Source of the DNA: Chromera velia
Lineage: Eukaryota; Sar; Chromeraceae
Reading direction: 5' to 3'
DNA length: 42,509 nucleotides
NCBI GenBank assembly: GCA_018398765.1
Contig: JAHBMJ010000550.1
Location: forward strand, 1-42,509
The translations under genes were made by a program, and so were the position numbers. The notes under the pieces were generated by a model that made no database searches, was not told the origin of the DNA, and saw only the letters and a list, made by a program, of their open reading frames with translations. Below are positions 9,699 to 20,823 of the stretch, in pieces (within the stretch, counting starts at the first letter, position 1; each line of letters begins with the position of its first letter).

Positions 9699-12600
9699 AT
9701 GGTTCTGGTCTCCGATGACTATCTGTTGCTTTCTGGATTGGCCGAGAGAGTCTGTGCCCTCTCCATTTACTGTGCAGGTCCGGAAGTCTGCAGAGGTGCC
9801 CTGTTGTCCGTGTTGATCAATTTCCTTCAGCACCTGAAGGAAAAAGCGGGGGTTGGAGAGACGGGTGCCATTTGTTTGAAAACCCTCGATCTTTCTGGTC
9901 AGTCGGATTCCTCAGAGAGGAAGGGAGAAAGGAAGGAAGGAAGGAGGGGTCTGTTGTACGCATGAACGTTACAAGGGCTTTGTGCAAGTCTGACCTGCAA
10001 ATCAAACCGGAAGTGCAATTTCTGCTATGGTACATGACCGCGTGTCTGTCGGCCCAGCTCTGCACCTGTCCGCTTGTCTGTTATCTCTGGCCTGTGCAGC
10101 CCTTCGTGAAACGCTCTGTTTTGTTTCTGTCTTTCCTGGACGATTCACACAGGAGACATCAAAAAAAGACGTCGCTGTTGTCGGTGGGGAAAGACTCAAG
10201 GCCGAACTTTCCGGCTTCTCTTCTCTGCTTTGCGGAAAGGATCGACATTCGTCTCATCTGCCCGTCAGAGTGCTTGTATCTTTTGGTCTTCTGACTGTGC
10301 CTCTCCTCTGACTCGTTGCAGGGTGTGACCTCTTCGACTCCGATGCTTCCCGCATTTTCCTCTCGCTCCCTCGCACTCTGGAGAGTCCCTTGTCCTTTCC
10401 GGTGGGCGGAGTGCGGGGGGGAAACTTTGGTTTTTCTTTTCATGTCTGGAGACGGAAACTTTCACAGCACAAGTCGCGCATGCCTAATCGTTGATTCCAG
10501 TGTCTCCGGCCCTCCCCGGGCGCTCCCTCTTTTCTGGAGCCTTTTTCGCTTTCCCCCCCCTTTTTGTTTGTTCTCTTCCTTCGTTCCTTTTTTCCTTCCT
10601 TTCTTCCTTCTGACGACTGTGCTCTGGTAGACGTGGTATTGTCGTTACCATTCATTCCAGACAAGGGCTTCCTTTCTCTTGTGAATGCAGGCAACAAGTT
10701 GAGGTGTGAGTCTATGCAGTCCCTCGGTTCCCTTCTTGAATTCCGCTGGCTCCCCTCCCTCTTGAGTCTGGACCTGAGTGGCATCCCTCTAGGTCCCTCT
10801 GGGATTGCGGCACTCTCGAAAGGTCTGGCAGGGGGGACTTTGTGGTCAGCAGGCAGCCTGCATAGTTCAGGCACACAGGCGGCAACACTGCCATTGAAGG
10901 TGCTCAAGCTCAGCAACACAGAGGCAAAGGCAAAGGGAGTCGAGACCCTTGCGGAGGCCCTGAAAGCCAAGCAGCTGGTCTCCCTGGAGGTATTGGACCT
11001 CGGGAGCAATCGCATCTATCCCCAAGGTCTAATGCACTTGGCCGCTGCAATCGGTGCAGAAGCCGTGCCTATCTTGAGAGTCCTGATATTGAAGGACAAC
11101 AGATTGACTGATATCGAGCTGAGTTTTGAAGAGATTGAGCAGAGCATGTTTGACGAGGAGGAAGAGGAGGAAGAAGTCGAGAGGGATTTCAGTGCCCTGG
11201 GTGAGTTGTTGTCTGGACGTGGATTGTCGAATTCGGAGGAGTTGGACCTCAGCGAGAAAGAACTACGTTGGCTCACACGCTGCCCAAATTGTGGCTGCGG
11301 GGCGTTTCCCGAAGTTGCGAATTCTCGACCTGGCGAACACTGGTATTGTTTCATTTGACCTTGAGGAGATGTCGAAATGTTTGGGAGATGGGGGAGTCCC
11401 ATTTTTAGAAGAGCTCGATGTTTCTGAAATATACGACGAAGAAAATGCGAGCAGCAAAGGCATCTCTGCGTTCTCCGACGCGATTGAGTCTGGCCACCTC
11501 TCTCGCTTGAACGCGCTGAAACTTTGCCGTCCCGACGATATGGTCGATGAAGGATTCCCGAAAGTGAGCCGCATCCTTGCTTGCGGCAAGCTGCTATCGC
11601 TCAGGTCTCTTGAGCTTCACTCCAACAAAGAGAATGTAGAAGAGGGGGTGATCCACTTAGCGGAGGGAATAGAAAGTGGAAGGCTTCCGATGCTCGAGAG
11701 CTTGTCTTTGAGCCTGGGGTATTTCAGCGAGGTGGGGGGGAGCGCGTTGGCCGCTCTCGGCAGAGCGCTCGGCGGAGGAGGGGTTCCGTTGCTTAAGAAG
11801 CTGCGGCTTAAGTGGTCGGAGCAAGAGGATGAGGGAGTGGCAGGGCTCGCGGAGGGGTTGGGCAGGGCCCCCCTCTCACACCTGGTCCATGTGTCGCTCG
11901 AGTTGATTTGTGGGGGGGCGGGTGGGGGAGATGGGTGTAGAGCGCTTGGGGAAACCCTGAGTAGAGGCGATTTCCCATGCCTCCGACAAGTTGATTTAGA
12001 CATGGGATGCGACAGTTTTGGATCTCTCTGTGAAGGCCTCTCCGTGGCGGGTAGGCGGATGGGAGTGGTGCTTGACGTTAAATTGCACAGACAGAAAGTC
12101 ACACGGGAGGGATACGAGCCCTTGATGGGCTTCGTTGCAGCTCTCCGTGATGGCAGACTGGCAGGTTTGCGGAGATTGTGCCTTGATGGAAGGGACATAT
12201 TGAATGCAGCAACAGTGCACGCGATAGGTCAGGCCCTTGGGGATTCTGCCGCTCGTCTGAGCTCTCTAGAAGAGCTGGAAATGGGTGAATTTCAGGGAGA
12301 TGAGGGGGTGGCGGGTTTCTTCAAAGGGATGGCCGCCAGTGCGGGTCAGTTTCCATTCCTCAAATCGATCGTCCTGAAAGGGGGGGGGCGTTGGAATCGG
12401 TCCGGCACGCGCAGGTTGAGTGCCGTTGCTTTGTCAGCGCTGCTAACATCGAGGAAAGTGTTGAATTTGAAGACTTTAGAGGTCGACGGTTGTCGATTCG
12501 GACAGACGGGGGTGCAAGCCCTGGCAGCAGCTCTGTGCTCCCCCATTGCATCATCGTTGCGTCGTCTTCAGGTTCTTTTTGCAAAGGGGTCCGAACTTAG

Positions 12601-13162
12601 CATCGGCATTGGCTCAGCTGATGCTGACGATGATCTTGTTCCAAGTGCTGCCCGTGTTGCTGCACTCATGGGGGGATTCTCTGTATGCCTCGCTTCCCCC
12701 TTCCTGTCAAACCTCCAAGAGCTTCGGATTTCAGAGCTTGAAGGGCTTGACACGGTGCGTGTGTTGTGTACGGGTCTCGGCAGTGGGAGACTATCATCTC
12801 TTCGAGACCTTAATCTCAGCGGGGTCCTTTTTGAAGTTGAGGGGGGTCGCGCACTATCCGAGGTCGTAGATGCAGACACACTGCCATCTTTGCGCGTCCT
12901 CAATTTGTTTCATACAATGATTGAAGACGAGGGGGTGGAGGCACTGTCGGACGCCTGGCTGCAGAGGCCGCCCCCTCCTCTAGAAGATCTATACTTGGGG
13001 TTTTGCGGGATCACTGAAACAGGCGCGCGTGTGTTGGCGGCATTGATTGGATCAAGAAGGGTCCCGCACCTCTCTAAAATCAATCTGCGCCTCAATCCGG
13101 TCGGCTCCAGGACGCAGTCTCTGCTTTTTGCAGCCCACCCTGAGGTTTTTCTATTCTTGTGA
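9699..13162 (+). CDS. Large leucine-rich-repeat protein (ribonuclease-inhibitor type)
   Basis: Exon 1 is 9699-9897 from ATG, encoding an N-terminal helical cap. Its end, L-K-T-L-D-L-S-G, continues in phase into exon 2 at 10322 (C-D-L-F-D-S-D). The donor is GTCAGT and the acceptor TTGCAG. Exon 2 probably ends near 10384. Exon 3 starts near 10631 (or 10661) and runs to TGA 13160-13162. The body consists of many 26-30-residue repeats of the form L-x-x-L-x-L-x-x-N/C-x-l-x-x-G-x-x-x-L-A-x-A-L-x-x-G-x-L-P, typical of the RI/CC LRR class that forms protein-binding horseshoes. An acidic Glu run (about 11151-11180) interrupts the repeats. Reading changes frame between 11200 and 11270: either one base is extra or a 52-nt intron (11201-11252, GTGAGT...CTCAG) is removed. 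Either gives one long product of about 913-930 residues. No enzyme domain is seen. Partners are unknown. Confidence 0.85.
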
Positions 13163-13568
13163 ATCGAATCGAAACCATCTCTCGATCGCCCATCCATAGT
13201 CTCTCGATATCGATTTGCGAGCCTAGTTGTGGGAGTTGCATGTATCATGAGATGTCCACAACAAACAAGATGACACACAAATATTGAAACTTAGTGTTAC
13301 ACCTATACTACCTATAGGAAATGCTAATGCCTATAGGCTGGACCAAATGTAATAATGATATAGTGATTTAAGATTTCACCGTTTTTCAGCTTATATTGGC
13401 TTACGTATATACAAAACATGTATGCAGCAGTTAATTTGCTTTTCTTTACTATCTTTACTAAGTCTGTCACATCATTTAAATAATCGATCATTCTGCTATA
13501 TATAGCTTAAGATATTGTGAACATCTGGGTGAACATATGTGCATAATGTGCATAAAATAGCATAAAAC
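13163..13568. other. 3' flank of the LRR gene
   Basis: AT-rich sequence directly after the LRR stop codon, probably 3' UTR and intergenic DNA. No open frame, RNA gene or repeat with clear borders is visible up to the transposon target-site duplication at 13569. Confidence 0.5.
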
Positions 13569-13576
13569 GATGAGCG
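13569..13576. repeat. Target-site duplication, left copy (GATGAGCG)
   Basis: Octamer immediately outside the left terminal inverted repeat. It is identical to 14298-14305 and is read as the duplicated target of the MITE insertion. Confidence 0.93.
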
Positions 13577-14297
13577 TACACTTGGACTTTAAGAGTTACC
13601 CGGATAGCGCAGTAACTTTAGGGTCCATGACCCCCTAAAGTTACCGTACTTTAGTAACTTAAACTACTACTAACTTTGACAGATGCCCTAAAGTTACTAA
13701 AGTATAGTAAAAAGGTCATGCTATCATAGTGGAACTAGTATTTACATAGTTTTTTTAACTAGAGTAACACTGTTTTAAAATGTTTTCTCTGCTTCAAACA
13801 TGTGGTAAAATGATTTAAAGCTATCGCTTCAGTCAAAAATTGGGACCAACTGTGACGTTTAACTGTCATAGACAGACAGATCGACAGAGTCTGACAGCTA
13901 GACAGACAGACGAACATACTCTTCTTCTTCTTCTCCCTTCTTTTCCCGGTTATGATCTCTGTTTTAAATCACTGCATGAATAAGAGAGTGTTTTATAGTG
14001 TCTTGTGCACTGTTTTATGGTTACTACAGGCTTGAACTCGGTACAGACTTTCACCTGCAGAGAAAAAGACGAGAAGACAGGAAGTATAACAGTTATTAAC
14101 CACGCGGGGACGTGCGAAAACGGCCGCGAAAAATCCTAAAAAGTCTTTGAACGTGGTCTAGAAGAGAGCTAAATTATGGTAACTTGACCCCTCTAACAGG
14201 CTTAAAAAAGCTGTCGGTAACCAGTAAAAAGTTACTTTATTCTAGTAACCCAACTTTTTTATAAAAGTCCTTTAGTAACTCTTAAGATCCAAGTGTA
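13577..14297. mobile_element. 721-bp MITE with 23-bp TIRs and 8-bp TSD (hAT-like)
   Basis: The left end (13577-13599) and right end (14275-14297) are inverted copies of a 23-bp sequence beginning TACACTTGGA, with two mismatches. Both are flanked by the identical octamer GATGAGCG (13569-13576 and 14298-14305). An 8-bp duplication is the signature of hAT-superfamily insertion; Merlin elements also make 8-9-bp duplications. The interior has no transposase reading frame, so it is non-autonomous. Sub-terminal regions carry many GTTAC/GTAAC words on both strands, plausible transposase-binding repeats. The small divergence of the two ends indicates a fairly recent or conserved copy. Confidence 0.93.
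13612..13644. repeat. Perfect 12-bp hairpin inside the MITE
   Basis: GTAACTTTAGGG at 13612-13623 and its exact reverse complement at 13633-13644 enclose a 9-nt loop. It lies 13 bp inside the left terminal inverted repeat and repeats the GTTAC word found throughout the element ends. It may form a secondary structure or be a paired transposase-binding site. Confidence 0.85.
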
Positions 14298-14305
14298 GAT
14301 GAGCG
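14298..14305. repeat. Target-site duplication, right copy (GATGAGCG)
   Basis: Octamer immediately outside the right terminal inverted repeat, identical to 13569-13576. Confidence 0.93.
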
Positions 14306-15293
14306 ATTTCGTACGTAACTTGTGTTGTGAAACATAAGTGATAGAAGCTATCAACGACGATTCAACGTTTTACTACGCGTTTCTAGATGCGTTAGTTTCA
14401 CAAAAAAAAAAAATTAGAAAGAAACATAGATCTGTATCTAGATTTGTTACTGTATCATCATCTGTATATACCTACAGGTATATATACCTAGGTATATACG
14501 TGTAACTCTAGGTCTAACTTATTTTTCTTTTTTTTTTTTCTATGTGCGACTTTTAGAGATCGACGCACTCACATACAGTTTGCGTGTAGCCTAGCGTGTG
14601 TTTTAGTTGGATAATTAAGGGAACTTTTGAATAACGGCACTGCATGTTATATATGGCAGTCGATCATTCCAAAGTGCACACATGCAAGTCTACACAAGTC
14701 AAAATCCTTCAGGATTAATTAGAACCATTGTATTCATCCGCAGCTCTCATTATCAAGGCAGTACTGAGGACGCTACTGCGTGCATCCACGGTGATTGAAA
14801 CGGTCGAAGACAAACAAGCAACGAAGCAACGCCGCTCATTACTGCAAATACATGCACCGATGGATCCACGTACAGATCACCGGAGGGTTCGGTACCTGGG
14901 TCAGAAACGGTTGCTCTTTCAATCTGGACTATCTCTCTCTCCTCCTTTCTTCTCTTGTGATGGACTTTCCGCAAGCGTCAGAGGAGTCTCAGCCTCATTC
15001 ATTGCTTGGAAGAGAGAGCGTCGAGATCGAAAGCTTGCAACAGACAGAGCCAGCCACTACCACCCTCAATCCTTTCCGCAAAACCTTCACACATTAAAAT
15101 GCACTTCTATGCACACAACATGAACACGAACGAATGTGCACTCACCTCGACGGAACCGTTTCTTGCCTCATCTCACGGCCACGCACCCATAATTTACTTA
15201 GTCAATCAACGAACCGTAAACAGTTTCTCTCTCGCCCTTCTCCAAACACACCATCTCAGACGCTCGCTCTGATGACGGTTTTCCTCATCGTTC

Positions 15294-15326
<33 letters not shown>

Positions 15327-15347
15327 TCTGAGTTGATGATTTCTTCC
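14306..15347. other. Intergenic stretch after the MITE
   Basis: AT-rich up to about 14720, with a palindromic GTATATACC/GGTATATAC cluster at 14464-14500 and A and T runs at 14402-14413 and 14528-14539. 14720-15290 has several short open frames on the plus strand but no domain or splice logic I can defend. A (TC)n tract lies at about 15294-15328. Confidence 0.45.
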
Positions 15348-15608
15348 TCACCGTATCCTGTAACCATCGTACCCGTACTCCCCCCCCTCGTATCTGTATT
15401 CGTACCCCCCCCCCTCCTCATACCCGTACCCCCCCCCTTGTTCGTATCCGTACCCATACCCCCCTCCGTACCCCCCCCCGAAGCCACCGAAAGGAGCGCC
15501 GTACCCCAGCCCGAATCCGCCTGCAGGCAGCGAGGCAGAAACACAAACAGAAATGAGCAGCAGAAGGAAGGCGACACCACGAAAAACATCTAGAAGACAG
15601 TAGCTCAC
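15348..15608 (-). CDS. Possible Gly/Tyr-rich secreted peptide (exon of uncertain gene)
   Basis: The minus-strand frame reads a hydrophobic leader of about 20 residues (V-A-F-L-L-L-L-I-S-V-C-V-S-A) followed by a Gly/Tyr-rich tail of G-G-Y-G-Y-G-Y-E type repeats ending in a stop, about 86 residues. This is the layout of small secreted Gly-Tyr-rich peptides. Against it, the tail is encoded by a C-rich minisatellite (plus-strand GTACCCCCC units, 15370-15490) that is open in other frames too, and the frame has no in-frame ATG after the preceding stop (the nearest codon is GTG 15608). An upstream exon would be needed. A different frame with an ATG at 15589 is also open. It lies on the same strand as, and about 480 bp downstream of, the two-TM gene. 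Confidence 0.3.
   Translation of the reverse strand: MSYCLLDVFRGVAFLLLLISVCVSASLPAGGFGLGYGAPFGGFGGGYGGGYGYGYEQGGGYGYEEGGGYEYRYEGGEYGYDGYRIR
15371..15490. repeat. C-rich minisatellite (GTACCCCCCC-like units)
   Basis: About ten degenerate units of CGTA followed by 4-9 C residues with CATA/CGTATC variants. Length variation of the C runs makes this likely to be polymorphic and error-prone in sequencing. Confidence 0.85.
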
Positions 15609-15869
15609 AAATTCAATTCCACATCAGGTCAAATTCATTGATTAGTTTCGAAGTGTTCGTTCACTCCAGATGTCAACTACTCCTTCATTAATTCATTCAT
15701 TGATCATTATGGGCCTTTACGCATCTACGCAGTAACCCATTCACTGCTTGCTCGCATAGCCCCTGAACTGCCTGGAGGCCATCATTGCATTTTTCAAAGG
15801 CACGCATCATGAACAAGAAAAGAAGGGCGAGATTGGACCCACAAAACAAAACAACTGCACTACTTGACA

Positions 15870-15902
15870 GGAAGGAAGGAAGGAAGGAAGGAAGGAAGGA
15901 AT
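15870..15902. repeat. (GGAA)n microsatellite
   Basis: Seven to eight GGAA units in an otherwise ordinary intergenic sequence downstream of the two-TM gene. Confidence 0.95.
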
Positions 15903-16084
15903 CTCTGTCCGTTCTGTCGCGGGGAGGCTTCTCACACCCTCCGTCACCCACTCACTCGCTCACTCGTTTACTAATCTTACTGCACAAATGCCCGTACCTG
16001 CCCAGATCCAGGGAGAACCCGTCCATCTCGACACCTAGTGCACTCTTCTCAAATCATTGTTTGCTGTGATAGAATTCCCTACGT

Positions 16085-17155
16085 CTATTGTATCGGCTGT
16101 GAAAGAATCTGTACAGATGCTACTGGTCCGAGACAAAAAAACAGACCTCCAAACAAAACGACTGACTGACCCAGAAGGCCTCCGAACATGGCCTCCTTCT
16201 TGTAGAACTTCGCCTCCAGCTTCTCCATCTTGGCTGCCTGCTTCTCAAGCTTGAAGCCGAGGAGAGAAAAGAGGTCCAGCCGTCTGCGCGTCTGGTTGTC
16301 ATCTGTGTCTGAGCGAAATGACGCGTCTGCTCCCCCCTCTCCTGCTCCTGGCGGTTCTACAGCCTCGGCTTCCGGGAGCGCTCCTCGTCCTCTTTCCTGC
16401 CGGCTCGGTCGGTCGTTGCTGCCTCCTCTTCGTCTGCCTCTGTCTGACACGTCATCTGAACAATAAAAAACAAATGGAGGGGGAGTAGAAAGCACATCGT
16501 CACAGAAGGGAGAAGGATGATGAAGAGAGATCAAAAAGGAGGGAGATAGAGAGATGATCAAGGAAGACTCGAAGAGGATGGAGAAGAACGAGGGAAAGAA
16601 TGGACACGATGAAAGCCAGAGAAGACACGGGCAAACGCGCATGCCACACAAAGGAGACGGCGTCGAGAGATCTGGATCTGTCCACGCGGGGGTGGCGACA
16701 AAGATCGGCATGGCGACATGCACGAATCGATTCAAATCACGTGCAGATATGAGCCAAAGAAACGAGAGGAGTCTTGGAGGGCAGCAAAATTACACAGAGA
16801 TTCCAAAGACGAGGAATTCAGACCGACGGATCTCTGAGAGATAAAAAAAAAGGTTTCGAGGTTGAAGACATACATGGAAGACAGCGCAAGGCACACATCA
16901 GGACTTACAATAATATACAGAGATGCAAACGACTGCGATCACGATCCCGAGGCAGATTGCAAGAATCCAGCAAGATCCTCTTCTCTGCCTCGATCGCAAT
17001 TTTCTATGAACTGCTGCTTGCTGAGCTTCCATCGCCCGTGTGACTGTTACCGACGGTAGCCGGTGTTCTTGTTGCGCGTGTTGCTGCTGATGCTGTTGTG
17101 ATTCCACATCTTCCGGGTGGAAGACATACTTAGAGGCACGGTTTGAGGCTGACAT
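16085..17155 (-). CDS. Two-exon membrane protein with two TM segments and a coiled coil
   Basis: Exon 1 is 17155-16909 from ATG; exon 2 is 16455-16085, ending at TAG. The 453-bp intron has a consensus donor GTAAGT and an acceptor TTGTTCAG, and the phase fits exactly (618 nt, 205 residues). The N-terminus is hydrophilic with a Gln/His run. A hydrophobic segment near residues 60-82 (W-I-L-A-I-C-L-G-I-V-I-A) closes exon 1. Exon 2 begins with an Arg/Ser/Glu-rich loop, then a short basic coiled coil (K-L-E-K-Q-A-A-K-M-E-K-L-E) and a second Gly/Leu/Phe-rich hydrophobic segment close to the C-terminus. The hairpin-like topology suggests an organelle or ER membrane protein. I do not recognise the family. 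The GC-rich sequence at 17380-17480 may belong to its promoter. Confidence 0.68.
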
Positions 17156-18049
17156 TGCCTCCACCTTGACGTTGAATGCCTGGTGTGAGCTGCACACTTC
17201 CACTGACTACAAAACAAACCTGGAGCTTGCGACCGCACGATATGTACTGTTTTGTTCCGAGAAATCAAAAGAAACCGTGGAGTTATGTAATGGATTGCTG
17301 CTCTCTGATCAAAGCTTTCGCTTCGCTGAGGAAGGTGTAATCAGAAGATTTCAGCGAAGGAAGTGTTTTCACGAGAATCGGCTTGGCCCCGGAGGGCACC
17401 CCACGCGCCGCGCGCTGCTCTATAGCTCGCGCTTCGCAGCGGCGGCGGCTGTGAAGAAGTGCGGCGCCGGTGCACCCGCCGGGCGGTGCGCACGTCCTCG
17501 TAATTACCATCCTCAGACTACCTCAGACCGCCTCACTGAGACAGAGGCTGTCTCCCAACTATTTCAGACAGTATAAGACAGTACCAGACGGTACCAGACG
17601 GAGGCTATAACAGTAGCTAACGTGGAGCCTAGTAACAGGGCCCTAATAGGCCCCAATTCAATTCAAAGGGTTTTTAATTCGATATCTAGCATAATCCAGC
17701 ATCACCTAGGCTGTGAGTAGTCAGAGTAACTGTGACCTAGCAGTAGAGGCTGAATACCGTGAAGTACCAGAAAGAAACTATGGTTTAACTATATTCCCAG
17801 GAGCTTAGAGCCGCCTAGAGCTCCACCTGGGGTTTGGCAACCATGATCCATCATCATCATCACAAATCCTATCTTATTCTAAAAAGCAGTATAAGAAACC
17901 ATGAAAAATCGTTTAAAAAAATTATACTCTAGGTTGTACTACGTTTCAGATAGAGAAAGGTTTTCTACAAAATTATAAAAAATATTATGACTTTTATTTG
18001 AAATTGTATTTTTATAAAGCTCTGGCGACAGATAGACATAGCGGGAAGG

Positions 18050-18083
18050 CCCTAGGGCGGAACATATCAATCAATCAATCAAT
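18050..18083 (+). repeat. Dispersed repeat end: CCCTAGGGCGG + CATATCAATCAATC...
   Basis: CCCTAGGGCGGAACATATC followed by TCAA repeats. The same sequence occurs in reverse complement at 27166-27202 with a single base difference before the tetranucleotide run. The flanks beyond it differ, so it looks like the terminus of a dispersed repeat family rather than one duplication. Confidence 0.6.
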
Positions 18084-18227
18084 AAATTAAAAAAAAGAAA
18101 CTATATAAATAAATCTGAATAATATATTTTCTATAAACAAATTAATACAACCAAATAAACAAACATACGAAGCAATACCCGCAAAGACAGATCTAGGCAC
18201 AATGTCAGCCATACACATCTAGACACA

Positions 18228-18380
18228 CACGGCCACACGAACACAATCTCACGATCATACGATGACACACACATACACCTAGACATACACGCGCACACGC
18301 ACACACACACACACACACATGCACACACATATACACACACACATATATATACACAAACACACACAGTGTCACACACAGTG

Positions 18381-18436
<56 letters not shown>

Positions 18437-18575
18437 TGCCACATGCACGTATGTACTTTGATAGACACACACAATCACATACTAGCACTCTCTCACACGC
18501 ACGCGCACGCGCGCGCGCGCACACACACACACACACACATACACACACAGAGTATCACAGACACACGCGCGCGCG
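18228..18575. repeat. Compound (CA)n/(GA)n/(CG)n microsatellite
   Basis: Alternating CA tracts with ATAC interruptions, a (CA)n to (GA)n switch at 18383-18436, then a CGCGCACACA block around 18500-18540. All-purine/pyrimidine alternation, potentially Z-DNA forming in the CG/CA parts. Confidence 0.95.
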
Positions 18576-19423
18576 GTGCGCGTCCTCATGCAAACCAACG
18601 CCCTCAAGAAGCCCAATTATTACACAGTGGTATCTTCTGTGACATCATAAATCATTTAGCAGTTCAAGTAGCCAGAAGTTCTTCCATGCGCCAAGCATTG
18701 AAAGAGATCCATATCAGTTAACTTTGTGCACACAACGATGCGATTTCTTACAAGGTGTATCGCAAAACCACGCATGAATCTGCACATGAATGGAAGAATG
18801 GACTCTTCCATCTCACAAAGAGAACAAATGAAACTTGCGGGGGGATGGAGAAGGCGGATCTAGGAACCTGGGTGAGTCGAGGAGCGAGGACCTGGCCAGC
18901 GAGCTTATGCACACACAGATTGATGCATGATTGGATTGGGAGGACGGTTCGATGATTGAACCTGCCTGTCTCATGTCCATCCGTCCGTTTGTCTCGCTGT
19001 CTGTGATGTCTGTCTACCTATGTCTATCTGCCTGTCTCCCCGTCGTCTGTCGGTTTGTCTTTCTACCTCTTTAAAAAAGCGAATTAAATTGTCGGTCTTG
19101 ACCTGCCGCAAAGCCTGTGCAAAAACAAAAAGGGACGGGCACAGGTGTAAGGGAAGGGACAAATCAAGCTGCACAGCCCCCCTCTGTCGCTCCAAAGTTG
19201 TCTTCCCGCCCCTCTCGACTTCTCCTTAAGAGGCCGTCAAAAGCAGCGGACAGGTGTGAATGTGATGTCGGAATGGGGGGGGGACTCGCAGGAACAGAGG
19301 AGGGCATGCAGGATAGAAAAGAGACAGCGAGAAAGAAACCGGATGCACCGACCTCGCACATCTGCACAGGCACGTTCGTATGGAAGCGCTCTCCCCCCCC
19401 CCCCTCTCTCTCATACATACATG

Positions 19424-19425
<2 letters not shown>

Positions 19426-19487
<62 letters not shown>

Positions 19488-19490
19488 CTC
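19426..19490. repeat. (CA)n(GA)n compound microsatellite
   Basis: A CA tract running directly into a GA tract with the junction CACAGAGA. Confidence 0.96.
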
Positions 19491-20309
19491 AAATGTTGCA
19501 CACACAATGGAGAGAGGGAGAGGGATAGAGAGACTGATAAACAAAAGTAAACAGCGAAGAAGAACGCTGGTTCGTCACAAACTGAGCGTCCTTCATTCGT
19601 TCCGTCCCCCCCGTCGGCTGTCCAGGCAGAAACAGGAGAGAGGGGTCTTCTCCTCCAACAGGCCTACCTGGCTTTCTGAAGAAGAGAAGAGTTTTGCTCA
19701 TCTTGTGGGAGAAGGGGCCCGCCCGCACCAGAGCTTTCTCTAAGGCCTCACTCACTGCTTGGAATTATTTTTCTCCTTTCATGTCGGTCTAAATGCAGGA
19801 CGCAGGTAGAGAAAAAAAAGGCGAGGAGGGAATCAGGTAAGTGACAAAACGAAGGGATACAAGGACAGGGAAGCAAGGACAGAAATAAGCGAATAAAAAA
19901 GGGCGTGCTCTCCCTCTGTCTCTCTCTCTGATTTGAATTGTTTCTGTGTGCCCGTCTCTGCGTGCGAGGGGAAGAGAGAGAGAGCATGTCTTCCCCCCCA
20001 CCATCAGACTGAACACGCAATTTTGCCAAGGTCGGTCGAAGCAGAGAGAGAAAAGGGTTTCAGCTGAGAGGAGAGAAAGAAAAGGAAGAAGGGAGGACAG
20101 CATAGTAACCGCCCTTGCCCGGAACGATCTATCACGAAGGGGAGGCAGACCGCATTCCCCACATGGATCTGCCCTCCCCAAGCCTGTCCCTTCCTTTCCT
20201 TTCATTTCCTCTCCTGCACCTCCTTTGCCTCCCTCTCTCATCCCCCCCCCCTCTTCTCGTTCTAGATTTTTTGAAGCAAGCGTGGCGGGAAAAGAGGAAA
20301 GGAGAAGTG

Positions 20310-20784
20310 TCAACCCTTTCCCCCCCCGGCCGCTGGAGCCTTGCTGCTCTTGGCTCGCCTCTTCTGTTCCCCTCCCCCCCCAGCCACCGACGCGCCTGCC
20401 GGTGCTTCCTGCTTCACTCCCTTCCCGGCAGCCTGCTGACTGGTGGATGGTTGCATGGAGACTTCTGTAAACTCTGTGTGCTCCTTATACCACTTGGCCA
20501 CTCCCTGGGGGTCCAGGGTGACGATGTAGTTCTTCTCCGCCGGCAGAGAGGAGGGCCACTCCCTCTGTTCCCCTATCTCCTCTCCAGCGTCCGGGGTCCA
20601 CACAGAGTCGTCAACCAGGCCGTTGGTTGTCATGATCGTCAGAGCAACGAAAATCCTCATCCACGTCGTGTTGTCGGCGAACTGGGGGGTCTTCTGGGTC
20701 AGCTGGAAGAACGAGGCGGCCTGGCGGGGGCGTCTGCAAAGAGGCAGGGGAAGAGAAGAAACACACACACACACACACACACAC

Positions 20785-20823
<39 letters not shown>

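Larger units (their letters stand above)
17156..20309. other. Intergenic region with microsatellites and a GC-rich island
   Basis: 17385-17500 is a GC-rich patch with CGCGCCGCGCGC-like words, upstream of the two-TM gene and possibly promoter-linked. 17600-18180 is AT-rich and ends in a repeat terminus shared with 27166-27202. 18230-18575 and 19426-19490 are CA/GA microsatellites. 18600-19420 and 19500-20309 show no supported gene; the last part is likely 3' UTR of the minus-strand kleisin gene. Open frames here are purine/pyrimidine-biased shadows. Confidence 0.5.

Noticed and set aside
10151-10280. Coding-like stretch in the first LRR intron
   Set aside because: Exon 1 joins exon 2 (10322) in phase with continuous LRR consensus, so no exon is required here.
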